A DNA stretch of 64,000 nt, taken from assembly GCF_947494555.1 (NCBI RefSeq), contig NZ_CANLVF010000002.1, positions 1,178,001 to 1,242,000 on the forward strand, written 5' to 3'. Below are positions 44,381 to 53,221 of this stretch, in pieces (the stretch's first letter is position 1; every line of letters starts with the position of its first letter). The stretch comes from an uncultured Roseibium sp. Lineage in GTDB: Bacteria; Pseudomonadota; Alphaproteobacteria; Rhizobiales; Stappiaceae. Position numbers and translations under genes: made by a program. The notes beneath the pieces were generated by a model. That model was not told the origin of the DNA. It saw nothing but the letters and a program-made list of their open reading frames with translations, and ran no database searches.

Positions 44381-45232
44381 TCAGTTGCGGACGGACGGAC
44401 CTTCGACGCTCAGACCGTTTCCGCGGGAGGCAACATAAAGCTCAAGAGCGATGAACTCCGGCGACCCGGGTTTAAAGGTCTGCGCGCGCGTATCACGGAC
44501 ACAGCCCTTGAACCTGGCATGCACAGAATTCAGCTTGGTGTTCTTGAGCCTGTAGGTCGGGAAGCCGTTGATCTGCCCCTGGCTCAGGTGATCCGCCCGG
44601 ATCATCAGGCCATAGCTGTCTTCGTGGCAGTTCGCGCAGGAGAGTTCCAACTGGCCGGTACGTGTATAGTAGAGCTCCTTGCCCTGCTCCCACGTCTCCT
44701 TTGCCGGGCCGTCAATGGCAACATTGACCGGCATGCCACGGGAAACTGAGGAAATAAGAGCCACCATGTCGGTCATATCACCACCGGTGTATTTCCACTT
44801 TTCAGCTCCCATGCGGTTCTCACGGCAATTGTTGACCTCCACTTCCAGGGTGGTCACCTCGCCTTTTTCCTCGTTCCACTTCGGGTAAACCGCACGCACT
44901 CCGGCCATGTCTTCAGGTGCACCATGACAGCCCGCACAGGATTCACCTGCAGATCCGTCGACCGTTTCCCAGTTCACCATTGCGTTTTCGACACCGATCA
45001 TCCCCGGATTTTCGAAATCGTCCATCTGGAATGCCTGGGTTTCGTCGGAGCGAAACCGCCAACCGGAATAGATTGTCGAGAGGTTCTCCGCGTGCGCCGG
45101 GGCCTCGGTCTCCGTGACGATCGAAATCTCGCCATTGATCGTCAGGCTGTCATCGTCGGGGCCAGACATGGCAAGTCCGGGAACCAAGATCAGCACCGCC
45201 ACCAAGCCAATTGCTATTGTCGTTTTTTTCAC
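44381..45232 (-). CDS. soxA: SoxA, cytochrome c subunit of SoxAX
   Basis: A precursor of 283 residues with a signal peptide (about 1-22). It is a two-CxxCH form: CAGCH near residue 98 and CANCH near 195. The persulfidated heme-ligand Cys is expected in KGCVRDTRA, with the conserved neighbouring Arg. SoxAX couples thiosulfate to the SoxY cysteine. GTG start at 45232 is preceded by GGAGGAAGG. It is in a row with soxX-Y-Z; the paired gene soxX lies upstream. Confidence 0.95.
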   Translation of the reverse strand: MKKTTIAIGLVAVLILVPGLAMSGPDDDSLTINGEISIVTETEAPAHAENLSTIYSGWRFRSDETQAFQMDDFENPGMIGVENAMVNWETVDGSAGESCAGCHGAPEDMAGVRAVYPKWNEEKGEVTTLEVEVNNCRENRMGAEKWKYTGGDMTDMVALISSVSRGMPVNVAIDGPAKETWEQGKELYYTRTGQLELSCANCHEDSYGLMIRADHLSQGQINGFPTYRLKNTKLNSVHARFKGCVRDTRAQTFKPGSPEFIALELYVASRGNGLSVEGPSVRN

Positions 45233-45271
45233 GCCTTCCTCCCTCTACGAGACGCTTGATTGTCCTGGCGA

Positions 45272-45601
45272 TCAGCTCACTGTGATCTTTTTCGCCGTGT
45301 CGTAGACGGAGCCGTCGTCGTCGTACCAGGTGAATTTGAATTCGCCGGATTCAGGAACGACAGCCTCGAACTGGAAGTAAGGATTGGTTGATACCGCGGG
45401 CTCAAGCACAACGTCGATCACGTTCTCGCCGTTGAAGTCAGCGGTGAACCGGTTGATGATCGAACGCGGGATGACATTGCCGTCATCATCCTTGCGCTGA
45501 CCGCTCTCCATCTTGTGGCTGATCAGGGTCTTGATGGTGATCGTTTCACCCGCTGCAGCCTTCTTGGGTACCTTTACCCGTGGTTTCACACCAGATGCCA
45601 T
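45272..45601 (-). CDS. soxZ: SoxZ, sulfur-carrier complex subunit
   Basis: A small beta-sandwich protein of 109 residues (KPRVKVPKKAAAG start, KTLISHKMESGQR with the conserved HKMESG, and a final FTWYDDDG). It has no signal peptide, as usual: it is exported with SoxY, which carries the Tat signal. It forms the SoxYZ heterodimer that carries sulfur intermediates. GAGAG-type ribosome site upstream. Between soxY and soxA, with about 24 and 39 bp spacers. Confidence 0.95.
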   Translation of the reverse strand: MASGVKPRVKVPKKAAAGETITIKTLISHKMESGQRKDDDGNVIPRSIINRFTADFNGENVIDVVLEPAVSTNPYFQFEAVVPESGEFKFTWYDDDGSVYDTAKKITVS

Positions 45602-45625
45602 GAGTTCTCTCCTAATGCCTACAGA

Positions 45626-46048
45626 TCAGCCGCCGCAGCCGCCGATGGTCACTTTCACGTTGGCCTTGGCCATCTGGAATGAGCCATCTTCCATCTTCGC
45701 GATTGCGACAACGTTCTGTGTCGTTGCAAGGCGGATGCGCGTCGAGGCGCTGCGAGATGCGCTTAGCGGACCGAACTTGAATGTCGCGACATTCGGAACA
45801 GGGTTTCCGTCGGCAAACAGTGTCACTTCCGCTGCACCGGGTGCATCGAAGGCAATTGGTACGGTGTTGCCGTTTTCCGCAATTTCCGGCGCGGTCAGGG
45901 TAATTGCCCCCTCGCCCATGTCCGCCCCGCCGGTCAGCGCTGCAATCGCGTCGTCAGTCAGCGTGGCAAATGCGGGCAGGCTCGACAGCGTCGCCAGCAC
46001 GAATGTGCCGGAGCCGAGTGCGAGCAGTTTTCGCCGTGTCATTTCCAT
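45626..46048 (-). CDS. soxY: SoxY, substrate-carrying sulfur protein
   Basis: A precursor of 140 residues with a Tat signal (TRRKLLALGSG) and the C-terminal GGCGG whose Cys carries the thiosulfate-derived sulfur chain. The mature domain is Ig-like. ATG 46048 has GGAG six bases upstream; ATG 46060 has none, so the shorter start is preferred. Same strand, 22 bp after soxX. Confidence 0.96.
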   Translation of the reverse strand: MEMTRRKLLALGSGTFVLATLSSLPAFATLTDDAIAALTGGADMGEGAITLTAPEIAENGNTVPIAFDAPGAAEVTLFADGNPVPNVATFKFGPLSASRSASTRIRLATTQNVVAIAKMEDGSFQMAKANVKVTIGGCGG

Positions 46049-46070
46049 CTTGGTCTCCATGTCAGGAAGG

Positions 46071-46544
46071 TCACTCTTCCTTGAGCGTTACGAGAAAGGC
46101 GACAACGTCCTCGATCTGCTGAGCCGTGAGCAGCGGCAGAACATCACCGTCGCCGTGAGCATCACCGGTATAGGCATCCCCCAGCCGGACAAACCCTTCG
46201 GTCTTGTAAAAGGATGGCATCATGCTGTCTTCGAACATCACCTTGGCATTGGCGACGATGCCACGCAGTTCCGGGACGGACCAGCGATCGGCGACGCCGT
46301 CAAGCGGCGGGCCAATCTCGCCGTGAAAAGCCAGGTGACTGAGCGCCGATATCTGATGACAGGCAATGCAGTTGCCTGCGCCCTTGTTCATGATTTCGGC
46401 TCCTGCGGCCGGATCGCCGGCCAAGCCGGATAGCGATACGTCGACGGCACCATCGGTAAAGATGACGTCTGTCGGCTTGACTGTCTCGGCGAATGCCGTC
46501 GATGCGGCAAGCATTGCAGATAAGCCGAATAGTGCGTGTTTCAT
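46071..46544 (-). CDS. soxX: SoxX, monoheme cytochrome c
   Basis: A precursor of 157 residues with a signal peptide (about 1-19, ending FA-ET). One heme motif, CIACH near residue 55, and the distal Met ligand in DSMMPSFY. It is the electron-accepting subunit of SoxAX. ATG 46544 has GGAGG upstream. A strong palindromic SoxR-type site lies 73 bp upstream, so it heads its own transcript. Confidence 0.95.
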   Translation of the reverse strand: MKHALFGLSAMLAASTAFAETVKPTDVIFTDGAVDVSLSGLAGDPAAGAEIMNKGAGNCIACHQISALSHLAFHGEIGPPLDGVADRWSVPELRGIVANAKVMFEDSMMPSFYKTEGFVRLGDAYTGDAHGDGDVLPLLTAQQIEDVVAFLVTLKEE

Positions 46545-46594
46545 ACATCCTCCCTCAGTCGATTCCCGGCGACCGTTGGTGCGACCATACATCA

Positions 46595-46616
46595 CATATT
46601 CGCTTTTACGCAATAA
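46595..46616. promoter_or_regulatory. Tentative second SoxR-like site, directly abutting the main soxX site
   Basis: The 22 bp next to the main site shares CATATTC at its start and TTA...A-A-T later (13 of 22 matches). Two back-to-back 22-bp sites would fit cooperative binding. Weak by itself. Confidence 0.3.
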
Positions 46617-46638
46617 CAAATTCATTTAAATGAATTTA
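46617..46638. promoter_or_regulatory. Putative SoxR operator between soxW and soxX
   Basis: Its central 20 bp form a perfect palindrome with halves AAATTCATTT and AAATGAATTT. The core ATTC-N8-GAAT is shared with the sites at soxG and the second soxT. SoxR is known in Pseudaminobacter to bind the soxW-soxX and soxS-soxV intergenic regions, and both carry this motif here. Confidence 0.75.
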
Positions 46639-46697
46639 TCTATCTGTTCGCATGCGCAGCAAAAACGAAATAAAATGTCGCATCGCGGCATCGGCTG

Positions 46698-47258
46698 CTA
46701 TTTGCCTTGGCTCTCGAACTTGCGTGCGTGGTATTTCTGGAAGGGTTCGTCGCTTTTGTAACCCTCTTCAACCACCCAGGTCAGCATATTCAACGTCGTC
46801 CACCGCCCGAAGGCACCTGGCATGTTGGCAACAGCTGCTTGCGTCGCTGTCTGATCCTCAGCAACCTCGGCCGGGAAGAAAAAAATGTTCGGCGTAAACA
46901 GCGCACCCCACCGTTTGACCATGTCCTTTTCCGGCAGCGTCGTACCATCGAAATCAGTGACTTCAACATCGCCGAACATGTTGATCTGGACGACAAAATA
47001 ATTGTCCTCGATATACCGGGAGATTTCCGGGATCACGAAAACCTGTTCGTGCATCTGCTTGCAATAGATGCAGCCGCGCTGCTCGACGATCACCATCAGG
47101 CGCTTGCCCTCGGCGTTTGCTTCTTCAAGGTCTTCTGAAAGATCCTTGAAGGTGTCCCGCATCCAGAGCGCCTTGTGGAGGCCGTCGTCGCCTATTTCGG
47201 CCGCTAACACATTCGTTGACAAAAAGATCGCACAAAGCGTCAAAAACAGACGTTTCAT
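46698..47258 (-). CDS. soxW: SoxW, periplasmic thioredoxin-like protein
   Basis: A precursor of 186 residues with a signal peptide (about 1-19). It is a thioredoxin fold with active site RGCIYCKQMH. Expected to be reduced by the membrane protein SoxV and to keep sox proteins, notably SoxY, in their reduced form. ATG 47258 fits the GGAGGA ribosome site better than ATG 47264. 16 bp after soxV. Confidence 0.9.
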   Translation of the reverse strand: MKRLFLTLCAIFLSTNVLAAEIGDDGLHKALWMRDTFKDLSEDLEEANAEGKRLMVIVEQRGCIYCKQMHEQVFVIPEISRYIEDNYFVVQINMFGDVEVTDFDGTTLPEKDMVKRWGALFTPNIFFFPAEVAEDQTATQAAVANMPGAFGRWTTLNMLTWVVEEGYKSDEPFQKYHARKFESQGK

Positions 47259-47274
47259 TGTCATTCCTCCTCCA

Positions 47275-48015
47275 CTAGCCAATGGCGCTGAACCATGGAA
47301 CGTATTCCAGCATCCACTGAGCGATGACGTTGATGGAATTCGTGGCGATCAGGACCCCGAACAGGATCAGAAATGCGCCCATGAGTTTTTCGATGACGCC
47401 GAGATGTTTCCGAAATCCGGCCATCCAGGACATGAACGGTCCGATGAAAAGAGCGGCAAAGACAAACGGCAGCGTCATGCCGAGGCCGTAGACGAACAAC
47501 AGCATGGCCCCCTGCCCCGCGGTCTCCTGACCAGCCGCCGTGAACAGGATTGCGGCCAGAACCGGCCCGACACACGGCGTCCAACCGAAAGCAAATGCAA
47601 GTCCGACTGCGAAGGCGCCAAGCAGGCTTACACTCGACTTACCTCCGGTCTCGACCCGCAGCTGCCGGTAAAGAATGCCGATCCGAACCACGCCCAGGAA
47701 GTGAAGGCCCATTGCAATGATCAGCGCCGCCGCTCCCCAGCGCAGCACATCAAAATACTCTCGTACCAGCTGACCGAATGTACTTGCCGTAGCGCCGAGC
47801 CCCATGAACACGGTGATCACCCCAAGGGCGAAACAACAGGCCGAAAGGAAAGCGCGCACCTTTACGGTGCCGGATACGCCCGTCTCCGCTTCCATCTGGT
47901 TCAGCCCGACACCTGCCAGGTAACTCAGATAGAACGGTACGATCGGCAGAATGCAGGGCGACAGGAACGACAGAAGTCCTGCCGCCAACGCACCAACGAA
48001 GGTTATCTCGAACAT
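47275..48015 (-). CDS. soxV: SoxV, CcdA/DsbD-type electron-transfer membrane protein
   Basis: A membrane protein of 246 residues with six hydrophobic spans. Redox cysteines are in FLSPCILPIVPFY (first helix) and GWTPCVGPVLA (fourth). It carries electrons from cytoplasmic thioredoxin to periplasmic SoxW and perhaps SoxS. It is the first gene of the leftward sox genes, divergent from soxS, with a SoxR-type site 25 bp before its start. Confidence 0.94.
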   Translation of the reverse strand: MFEITFVGALAAGLLSFLSPCILPIVPFYLSYLAGVGLNQMEAETGVSGTVKVRAFLSACCFALGVITVFMGLGATASTFGQLVREYFDVLRWGAAALIIAMGLHFLGVVRIGILYRQLRVETGGKSSVSLLGAFAVGLAFAFGWTPCVGPVLAAILFTAAGQETAGQGAMLLFVYGLGMTLPFVFAALFIGPFMSWMAGFRKHLGVIEKLMGAFLILFGVLIATNSINVIAQWMLEYVPWFSAIG

Positions 48016-48039
48016 GGAGTGAGCTGCTTCTCAGCTTGA

Positions 48040-48061
48040 TATATTCATAAATTAGATTATG
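48040..48061. promoter_or_regulatory. Putative SoxR operator between soxV and soxS
   Basis: A 22-bp motif with ATTC at the left half and GATT (one mismatch to GAAT) at the right with the same N8 spacing. It lies between divergent soxV and soxS and so could control both sides. Confidence 0.65.
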
Positions 48062-48096
48062 ATTAAGTGTGTGCACTCGTCAATCGGGGTTTCGAA

Positions 48097-48465
48097 TTGG
48101 CTTTGTTGAAGACGCTGATCGTTCTGTTGCTGGCGTTCGCGCCCGCCGGAGCGCGTGCGGAGACGCTCTTGCTCATGGCGGAGGAAGACGGCTGTCACTG
48201 GTGCGCGAAGTGGAACAAAGAGATAGCGCACATCTATCCGAAAACGGTTGAAGGCAAGACGGCGCCGCTGAAACGCTATGATTTGCATGGCGAAACGCCG
48301 GATGTGACATTCGAAAAGAAGGTCCGCTTCACACCAACCTTCATTCTCGTGCACAATGGCGCGGAAGTCGGTCGAATCGAAGGATATCCCGGTGAGGATT
48401 TTTTCTGGAGCTTGCTCAACATGATGTTCAGCCAGGCAAACATTCCACTGGATCAGACGGGTTGA
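48097..48465 (+). CDS. soxS: SoxS, periplasmic thioredoxin
   Basis: A precursor of about 122 residues with a signal peptide (VLLLAFAPAG, cleavage after ARA). Thioredoxin-like with CHWC active site. SoxS reactivates SoxYZ by thiol exchange in Paracoccus. TTG 48097 has CGGGG about 8 nt before it; GTG 48067 would lengthen the N-terminus by ten residues. It precedes soxR by 5 bp. Confidence 0.88.
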   Translation: MALLKTLIVLLLAFAPAGARAETLLLMAEEDGCHWCAKWNKEIAHIYPKTVEGKTAPLKRYDLHGETPDVTFEKKVRFTPTFILVHNGAEVGRIEGYPGEDFFWSLLNMMFSQANIPLDQTG

Positions 48466-48470
48466 ACAAT

Positions 48471-48854
48471 ATGACTGCTGACACGCAAGGCACCCCAGAA
48501 GGCTCGAGCGAAGGAACGTCCCGCCTGCCAGTGTTCGACGCCAACATGTGCGCCGAGGACATGGACAGGATGATGAAGAACGCACAGCGTGCCTCCAATT
48601 TCCTGAAGGCGATCAGCCACGAAGGCCGCCTGATGATCCTGTGTCACCTTGCGTCCGGTGAAAAATCGGTGGCCGAACTGGAGAACCTTCTTTCTGCAAG
48701 GCAGGCGGCCGTGTCACAGCAATTGACACGTCTGAGGCTTGAGGGTCTGGTAACACCACGGCGTGACGGCAAGGCGATCTATTACAGCCTGGCAGATGAC
48801 AGGCCGAAGCAAATCATGGAAGTTGTCTATGAACTGTTCTGTCGAGACGACTAA
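48471..48854 (+). CDS. soxR: SoxR, ArsR-family dithiol repressor
   Basis: A winged-helix regulator of 127 residues (AVSQQLTRLRLEGLV recognition region, RRDGKAIYYSL wing). Cys58 in LMILCHL and Cys124 in ELFCRDD are the pair used by SqrR/BigR-type sensors to form a persulfide or tetrasulfide bridge, so it should release DNA when thiosulfate or sulfide is present. A third Cys (Cys27) is in the N-terminus. ATG 48471 is preferred to TTG 48462. It is followed after 41 bp by the SoxT permease gene. Confidence 0.93.
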   Translation: MTADTQGTPEGSSEGTSRLPVFDANMCAEDMDRMMKNAQRASNFLKAISHEGRLMILCHLASGEKSVAELENLLSARQAAVSQQLTRLRLEGLVTPRRDGKAIYYSLADDRPKQIMEVVYELFCRDD

Positions 48855-48895
48855 CCGAACGCTTTGACAGCGTCCGCTTTTGGGAGGAGCCGGAC

Positions 48896-49951
48896 ATGCT
48901 GGAAATGCTCGGAGAAGCCAATTCAGTTGCACTGATCGGTCTTGTGGGCGGTATCGCCCTTGGACTTGCCGCACGGATTGGCCGCTTCTGCACCCTTGGT
49001 GCCATCGAAGATTATCTTTATGGCGCGGACGATCGCCGCCTGCGCATGTGGTTTCTTGCAATCGGTGTCGCGATTATCGGATCGCACGTGGCCATGTCCT
49101 CCGGGCTGCTGGAAGGCTCCGGCACAGCGTATCTCGACAGGGTCTGGAACCCGCTCGGTTCGATCGTCGGCGGACTGATGTTCGGTTACGGCATGGCTCT
49201 TTGCGGCAATTGCGGCTATGGCGCCCTCGCCCGTCTTGGTGGCGGCGATTTGCGGGCGTTTGTCATGGTCACCGTGATGGGGCTGTCCGCCTATTTCGTC
49301 ATGTCGGGGCCCCTCGCCCATGCGCGTGTCTGGCTGTTCCCGGTCGAGACAGGTGCCGCAACGCCGCAAGGCGTGAGCCAGTTCTTCGATACCAGGTTCG
49401 GTGTTGCGCCCGTAGTGACCGGCCTTGTTGTCGGCGGCCTCATCATCGCGTTTACGCTCACCAGCTCAGCCTTCCGGCAGTCTCCACGCCATATTTTCTG
49501 GGGCAGCATCGTTGGACTGGCCATTGTGTCGGGATGGGTCGGCACCTACTGGGTCGCCATGACCGGATTTGAATCAGAACCGGTTGAGACGCACACATTC
49601 GCCGCGCCGATCGGCGATACAATTTATTACGCCATGACCGCATCCGGAAACACGCTCTCGTTCAGCGTCGGATCGGTTGTGGGCGTCATCATCGGCGCCT
49701 TTCTGGGATCGTTTTCGAAAGGTCATTTCAGATGGGAGGCCTGTGAAGACCCGCGCGAGCTGCGCCGGCAGATCACCGGTGCGGCAATCATGGGTCCCGG
49801 CGCGATCCTGGCCGTCGGGTGCAGTGTCGGCCAGGGTATTTCCGCGTTTTCAGTTCTTGCCTATAGCGCGCCGGTGACCTTGCTCGCCATTTTCGCCGGA
49901 GCTGCACTTGGCCTGAAGCAGCTCATCACGGGCTTTGCACCAGCCGAATAG
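48896..49951 (+). CDS. soxT: SoxT/YeeE-YedE family sulfur-compound permease 1
   Basis: A permease of 351 residues with about nine hydrophobic spans. Conserved cysteine motifs match the YeeE family of thiosulfate importers: RIGRFCTLGAIEDY near residue 30, CGNCGYGALA near 100 and a GCSVGQGISAFS near 310. It would import thiosulfate or export sulfite-related species across the inner membrane. It belongs to the soxS-soxR transcript (41 bp after soxR). Confidence 0.88.
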   Translation: MLEMLGEANSVALIGLVGGIALGLAARIGRFCTLGAIEDYLYGADDRRLRMWFLAIGVAIIGSHVAMSSGLLEGSGTAYLDRVWNPLGSIVGGLMFGYGMALCGNCGYGALARLGGGDLRAFVMVTVMGLSAYFVMSGPLAHARVWLFPVETGAATPQGVSQFFDTRFGVAPVVTGLVVGGLIIAFTLTSSAFRQSPRHIFWGSIVGLAIVSGWVGTYWVAMTGFESEPVETHTFAAPIGDTIYYAMTASGNTLSFSVGSVVGVIIGAFLGSFSKGHFRWEACEDPRELRRQITGAAIMGPGAILAVGCSVGQGISAFSVLAYSAPVTLLAIFAGAALGLKQLITGFAPAE

Positions 49952-50000
49952 CGACGCAAATTTACACTTGCGACGTTTAGTCAGAAGTACGTCGCTATAT

Positions 50001-50022
50001 CATATTCATATTATCGAATTTT
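50001..50022 (+). promoter_or_regulatory. Putative SoxR operator at the second soxT
   Basis: A 22-bp motif with core ATTC-N8-GAAT identical in half-sites to the soxG and soxX sites. It is 50 bp after soxT1 and 104 bp before soxT2. Confidence 0.6.
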
Positions 50023-50126
50023 TTTATGTATCCTTGAGATCGGTCAATGCAAGCCGATCCGCTGCCTTCAGAATTGACAGTATCTTCAACTGCTGACGGC
50101 GCTGATCCCGCTGGACTGGATCGCAC

Positions 50127-51206
50127 ATGGACCTGACCGCCATTCTTGAAAGACTATCGGAGCCCACGGTGCTCGTCATTGGCGGGCTGGTTGTCGGTGT
50201 CACGTTCGGAGCACTCGCCCAGCAGAGCCGGTTCTGCCTTCGGGCCGCAGCACTTGAGTTCTCCCGCCGCAAACCGTCTGACCGGCTGCCCATCTGGCTG
50301 CTTGCCTTCTCAAGTGCCATGATCGCAACGCAGCTACTGAACACATTTGACGAAGTCGCCGCGGACGAAACCCGGCAACTGGCATCTCCGCAAAGCCTCT
50401 CCGGGGCACTGATCGGCGGCCTGTTGTTCGGAACGGGCATGGTCATGGCCCGCGGTTGCGCTAGCCGGCTCCTGGTGCTTTCGGCAACCGGCAACCTGAG
50501 AGCCCTGCTCTCCGGACTGGTTTTTGCGGTTGTCGCCCAGGCAAGCCTTTATGGCGCTCTTAAACCGATGCGTGACTGGTTGTCCGGATTGTGGACCACG
50601 GTCGACACCGGGGGTAACGACCTCACGTCATTCCTTGGGTTGAGCAAGGCATCCGTTTTTCTGTTCGGCAGTCTCTGGCTGCTCGCAGGTCTTGGATTTG
50701 CGTGGCGCAACCGGAGCTCTTTATGGCAGACGATTGCAGCAGTCGGTGTGGGCCTGACGGTCCCGCTGGCGCTTTGGTTCACGACCGCCATGTCACGGCA
50801 GGCCTTCGATCATGTTCAGGTCGAGGGCGTGACTTTCACCGGACCGTCCGCCGACATGCTGATGCTGTTCATTTCGGCGCCGTTTGAAAACCTCGGCTTC
50901 AATTCCGGACTGGTTCCCGGCGTTTTCCTCGGCTCGTTCCTCGCTGCCCTCCTCACCCGGCAACTGATGCTGCAAGGCTTTGAGAGCGGACCTTCCATGG
51001 CCCGATATCTTACCGGCGCCGGGCTGATGGGATTTGGAGGGATGCTGGCTGGCGGTTGCGCCGTCGGTGCCGGGATTACGGGTGCTTCGCTCTTCGCCGT
51101 GACCGCCTGGCTGACGCTCATCGGCATCTGGCTGTCCGCGATCGTGACAGATCATATGCTCGGCGTATTGCGGGGGATTCCGAAATCACTGTCGCATTCC
51201 TATTGA
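50127..51206 (+). CDS. SoxT/YeeE-YedE family permease 2
   Basis: A permease of 359 residues, a paralogue of its neighbour. Cysteine motifs: QQSRFCLRAAALEF near residue 35, RGCASRLLVL near 115 and AGGCAVGAGITGA near 310. It has about nine to ten membrane spans. The separate SoxR-type site upstream suggests its own regulated promoter. Having two such permeases may give import plus export, or substrates of different kind (thiosulfate versus sulfite). Confidence 0.87.
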   Translation: MDLTAILERLSEPTVLVIGGLVVGVTFGALAQQSRFCLRAAALEFSRRKPSDRLPIWLLAFSSAMIATQLLNTFDEVAADETRQLASPQSLSGALIGGLLFGTGMVMARGCASRLLVLSATGNLRALLSGLVFAVVAQASLYGALKPMRDWLSGLWTTVDTGGNDLTSFLGLSKASVFLFGSLWLLAGLGFAWRNRSSLWQTIAAVGVGLTVPLALWFTTAMSRQAFDHVQVEGVTFTGPSADMLMLFISAPFENLGFNSGLVPGVFLGSFLAALLTRQLMLQGFESGPSMARYLTGAGLMGFGGMLAGGCAVGAGITGASLFAVTAWLTLIGIWLSAIVTDHMLGVLRGIPKSLSHSY

Positions 51207-51215
51207 AGCGGGAAA

Positions 51216-51249
51216 GCCTAGACGCAATTCGATGTGCTAGGCGATTTTG
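51216..51249. terminator. Hairpin between convergent soxT2 and membrane-protein genes
   Basis: A 6-bp stem GCCTAG / CTAGGC with a 15-base loop followed by GATTTT. It could serve as a terminator for soxT2. Confidence 0.4.
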
Positions 51250-51263
51250 TGCTGCATGAGCTA

Positions 51264-52997
51264 TCAGTTCCCGGCGCGCTGATCCGCACGGCAGGTCTTC
51301 AAGGCTTCGATCGCGTAGAGCAAATACGATTCATTTTCGAAAGACGGTGCGCAGAGTTCGAATTTCGCAGAGAAATCCTTTTCGACAACGACCCAGTCGA
51401 TCTTTCCCTGATCAGCAAAACGCGCAAAGGACGCCGGCGTGTGGCTCCGGTAAAAGCTCTCCTGCCTGGCCCATATCATCTGCCCCGGATAGGTCGCGAG
51501 CGTCGATGTTGTTCCGTAGACGGAAGCGAACCTGTCCATCCACTCCAGGAAATAGTCTTCGGAAAAGGGGAACGCCTTGCCAACGAAGATGGCCCGATCG
51601 GCCGACAGGCGGAACTCGATGCCAAGGCTGCCGGCGGGAAGGACAAAAACATCGTCCTCGCCGGTCTCGGTTTTGGCGAAGGCGATCACCTCATCAAACC
51701 CGTCAATATCGCTGTCGAAGTGACTGGATACGGACACATTATAGGCTGCGGCGATAGCGAGCAGCACGAAGGGAACCGAAACAACCGCCCAGGAAAGCGG
51801 ACCGGCGCGCCGGAAAAGCTGATCGGCAATCCCGAAAGCCTTATCTTCGATTTTTTTCCGGTGCAGTTCACGCATTGCGGTCTCGATCAGCGCTACCGCA
51901 CCGAAAATCATCAAAAACCAGAGCCCGAACATCGAATAGCGAGCGGGCCCGAGCGCAACGACAGTCTTGATCGGATAAAGTTCGACAAGCGCATATTGCG
52001 CTGCGATGGCGCCTGCGTAGGAGAGAATCGCAAGTACCGTGTTCCGCCACGCGTGGTTTTTCATTCTGACAAGCAAAACGGCGACGATGACAAGCGCGGC
52101 GATCAGAAGCGCAAAAGACACTGCCCAATCGGCGTTGCCGGATGCGCCGTATTGAGACGGCAGATAGTGATGGGGATGACGTTCCCTGACGTAGATATCA
52201 ACGAAAGTTTGCGTGTCAATCGGTGCCGATACGGCAAAGGTCATTTTCACGAACACAGCTGCTGCGAGCGCAGCAAGAAGCCCCGCGCAATAGCGCACAT
52301 CCTGAGCGATTTTCCATCGGCTGAGCACAATGGTCGAAAAGACCACCGTGTAGAGCGCCATCACCGGATGGAAAATGCCGGCGACAAAAATGAGGACCGG
52401 CCCTGCAATCACCCTGCGCTTCCATATCAGAAGAACGCCCGCCAAACACAGCATCAGGGAAAAATCCTGCGCCGTTGCGATCAGTCTGACCGGGTGCCAG
52501 CCCGCGATCAAGAACGCGTCCCCGACCCCACCAGCCAGCGCGACAAACAAAAGCGGCGCCAACACAACAGCCAGGGTTTCCCTTAACCGATCTGCACGGG
52601 TGTTCGTGCCGCTCGACAGATGCGTTTTGATTGCCGCCCAGATGAAAACGGTCGAGACAATGGGAAGAAGCACGAGAATAAGCGTGTTCATAACGGCAAG
52701 CCCGCCCAGAGCGCCGCTGTTCGACGCTTTCGACATTGCCGTCAACACATAGGCAATCGGGTTTCGTGGGTTAATGCTCGCGCTGGCATCAGTGAAAAAG
52801 TCACCCAGAAGACAGGCGGGATCGAGCAACCTGCAAGCCGCCGGCAGATTGTCTGTCGCCGGCCAAATGGCGGCTGTTTCTCCAAAACGGGAAAACAGGA
52901 CGAAGGCGGCGACAACGGCCAAAGCCAGTGACAAAAGCTTCAAGCGGGCATCTCTGGCACCACTCATGGTTTGCTCGCAGCTTGTCGTCGCTATCAT
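51264..52997 (-). CDS. Large multi-span membrane protein of unknown function
   Basis: A protein of about 577 residues. Roughly ten hydrophobic spans occupy residues 15-430, and the last 150 form a soluble domain (VLPAGSLGIEFR, ADRAIFVGKAFPFSEDYFLEWMDR). The layout resembles a glycosyltransferase-like or DUF6798-type membrane protein, but I cannot name a family with confidence. Possible starts are at 53123, 52997 and 52967; none has a good ribosome site. It points away from the catabolic genes and converges with soxT2. Confidence 0.7.
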   Translation of the reverse strand: MIATTSCEQTMSGARDARLKLLSLALAVVAAFVLFSRFGETAAIWPATDNLPAACRLLDPACLLGDFFTDASASINPRNPIAYVLTAMSKASNSGALGGLAVMNTLILVLLPIVSTVFIWAAIKTHLSSGTNTRADRLRETLAVVLAPLLFVALAGGVGDAFLIAGWHPVRLIATAQDFSLMLCLAGVLLIWKRRVIAGPVLIFVAGIFHPVMALYTVVFSTIVLSRWKIAQDVRYCAGLLAALAAAVFVKMTFAVSAPIDTQTFVDIYVRERHPHHYLPSQYGASGNADWAVSFALLIAALVIVAVLLVRMKNHAWRNTVLAILSYAGAIAAQYALVELYPIKTVVALGPARYSMFGLWFLMIFGAVALIETAMRELHRKKIEDKAFGIADQLFRRAGPLSWAVVSVPFVLLAIAAAYNVSVSSHFDSDIDGFDEVIAFAKTETGEDDVFVLPAGSLGIEFRLSADRAIFVGKAFPFSEDYFLEWMDRFASVYGTTSTLATYPGQMIWARQESFYRSHTPASFARFADQGKIDWVVVEKDFSAKFELCAPSFENESYLLYAIEALKTCRADQRAGN

Positions 52998-53221
52998 CGG
53001 CTCACGTTGCGCATGGGTTGGGGTGCACATGATTTCCGGATTCCGTTTCACTGGAACGCGGATGCGTGTTCGGAGAACTATAAAAACGAATTGGTTAGGC
53101 TTTCGTGCACGCGCCGCCGGCACGGCCAGCGAAATACGTTCTAGCCTTGCCGATTTCGCATCGAGCCTTTTGGATCATTGAGGTTTCGATCTGTGAACGC
53201 CTGAAGCTTAGGCAAGACCAT

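Noticed and set aside
51234..52586. 450-residue plus-strand frame opposite the membrane protein
   Set aside because: Charged, low-sense composition without hydrophobic core; mirror of the real multi-span protein frame.
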